Below are positions 63,284 to 64,000 of a DNA stretch of 64,000 bases, in pieces. Within the stretch, counting starts at the first letter, position 1, and the number at the start of each line of letters is the position of its first letter. Source of the DNA: Pedobacter sp. KBW06 (GTDB lineage: Bacteria > Bacteroidota > Bacteroidia > Sphingobacteriales > Sphingobacteriaceae); the NCBI RefSeq assembly GCF_003852525.1, contig NZ_QAJL01000005.1:98853-162852 (forward strand), written 5' to 3'. The notes under the pieces are model-generated. The model ran no database searches. It saw nothing but the letters and a program-made list of their open reading frames with translations, and had not been told where the DNA came from. The position numbers and the translations under genes are program-made.

Positions 63284-64000
63284 TTGGAAACAGAACAACA
63301 CATAAAGGAATTACATCGAAGATATCTTGACGGTCAGTGTTCTGAACAAGAAATAGATTACTTATTTCAATACTTTGGCCTGCCTGAGAGTGAGCAGTTG
63401 TTGCGTCAGCTTATTATTGCAGAACTGAACAATGAAGAAGAAGAGTTTGAAGATCCTATTGTAATCAATACGATGATCGGCCGCGTTGATCAGTATCTAC
63501 AGGAAAAATTGGCTCTTAAACCTAATAAAATGATAAAATTAGGATCGAACCTAATAAAAATTGCTGCAGCAGCCGTAATTTTTATTATACTTTCATGCAG
63601 TATTTATTATTATCTATACCGTTCTATAGAAAAATTGAAATCTGATACGGCAACTCACCTTAATAAAAAGGACATTGCCCCGGGCCGTAATCAGGCAACG
63701 CTGACTTTAGCGGATGGACGTCAAATAATCCTGACCGATGCTACCGAAGGCGAGCTGGCCAGGCAGGCTGGTTTTAAAATCACTAAAACGAAGAACGGTC
63801 AATTAACTTATCAGGTTACGCAGGTTTCAGGAAAAGATGATACTTCAAGTCTGAACACATACAATACAATCAGTACTCCAAGAGGCGGGCAATATCGGGT
63901 GAATCTACCTGATGGCAGTAAAGTATGGTTGAATGCAGCTTCCTCTATTAAATTTTCTGCTGCTTTTAATTCACGGAATGTAAGAAAAATAGAACTGACT
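63284..64000 (+). CDS. FecR-family anti-sigma factor (3' truncated by window edge)
   Basis: An open frame from TTG 63284 to the window edge (239 codons seen); an in-frame stop lies at 63275-63277, so this TTG is the likely start. It has a cytoplasmic N-terminal part (TEQHIKELHRRYLDGQCSEQEIDYL), a single membrane segment (about residues 90-112) and a FecR domain beginning NTISTPRGGQYRVNLPDGSKVWLNAAS. It would hold the adjacent sigma factor inactive until a TonB receptor signals. The secretin/TonB receptor gene is presumably just beyond the window. Confidence 0.93.
   Translation, partial: METEQHIKELHRRYLDGQCSEQEIDYLFQYFGLPESEQLLRQLIIAELNNEEEEFEDPIVINTMIGRVDQYLQEKLALKPNKMIKLGSNLIKIAAAAVIFIILSCSIYYYLYRSIEKLKSDTATHLNKKDIAPGRNQATLTLADGRQIILTDATEGELARQAGFKITKTKNGQLTYQVTQVSGKDDTSSLNTYNTISTPRGGQYRVNLPDGSKVWLNAASSIKFSAAFNSRNVRKIELT

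Overview
The window reads as chromosomal DNA of a Bacteroidota bacterium, most like a soil or freshwater Sphingobacteriaceae such as Pedobacter. The signs are a SusC/SusD pair, TonB-dependent beta-barrel proteins, LytTR-type two-component systems, a FecI/FecR sigma and anti-sigma pair, weak Shine-Dalgarno signals, frequent TTG/GTG starts and occasional TAnnTTTG promoter boxes. The genus is an inference; no rRNA or tRNA gene is present to settle it. I saw no IS element, prophage or CRISPR array.

Layout. 1-800: the tail of an Rpn-type nuclease/transposase, a terminator and efp. 948-15920: a complete L-rhamnose utilisation locus with an alpha-L-rhamnosidase, SusD, SusC, rhamnulokinase, L-rhamnose isomerase, a fused aldolase/lactaldehyde dehydrogenase, the RhaT symporter and a GntR-type regulator. 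The three structural transcription units (rhamnosidase; susCD; rhaT-rhaDE-rhaI-rhaB) each carry the same 15-bp tandem motif upstream. 16035-17959: cysQ, cysC and a cysteine hydrolase. 18104-23886: an RND efflux system in which the inner-membrane pump and the TolC-like outer-membrane factor form one 1515-residue reading frame, plus the periplasmic adaptor. 24079-32463: acetyltransferases, an acyltransferase with a LytS/LytR pair, a VOC lipoprotein and membrane proteins. 32575-34314: a ricin-lectin / Cry-like pore domain / jacalin protein, probably a pore-forming toxin. 34469-40707: an oxidoreductase/AhpD pair with a divergent AraC regulator, then a four-gene cassette with a VioB-like ferritin-fold protein and a GMC oxidoreductase. 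41178-47646: regulators (AraC, MocR, GlxA), two DJ-1/PfpI proteins, an EamA exporter and a MaoC hydratase. 48562-50654: a two-gene radical-SAM DNA-repair-type system preceded by a long perfect inverted repeat. 50731-55277: a DHFR-like reductase, AraC, an NTF2-like protein, a small LuxR-HTH protein, an S41 peptidase and a GNAT. 55324-59648: an outer-membrane receptor facing a LytS/LytR pair, with LytTR-style direct repeats between them. 59619-64000: a lipoprotein, an EamA transporter, a cysteine-framed secreted protein, an ECF sigma factor and a FecR protein cut by the window edge.

How the genes work together. The rhamnose locus is a full route from outside the cell to central metabolism: rhamnosidase releases rhamnose, SusCD imports glycans across the outer membrane, RhaT crosses the inner membrane, and isomerase, kinase and aldolase/dehydrogenase give dihydroxyacetone phosphate and lactate. 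The most unusual items are the Cry-like toxin, the shared rhamnose operator, the inverted repeat before the radical-SAM pair, the LytTR direct repeats, the RND/outer-membrane-factor fusion and the VioB-like/GMC cassette.
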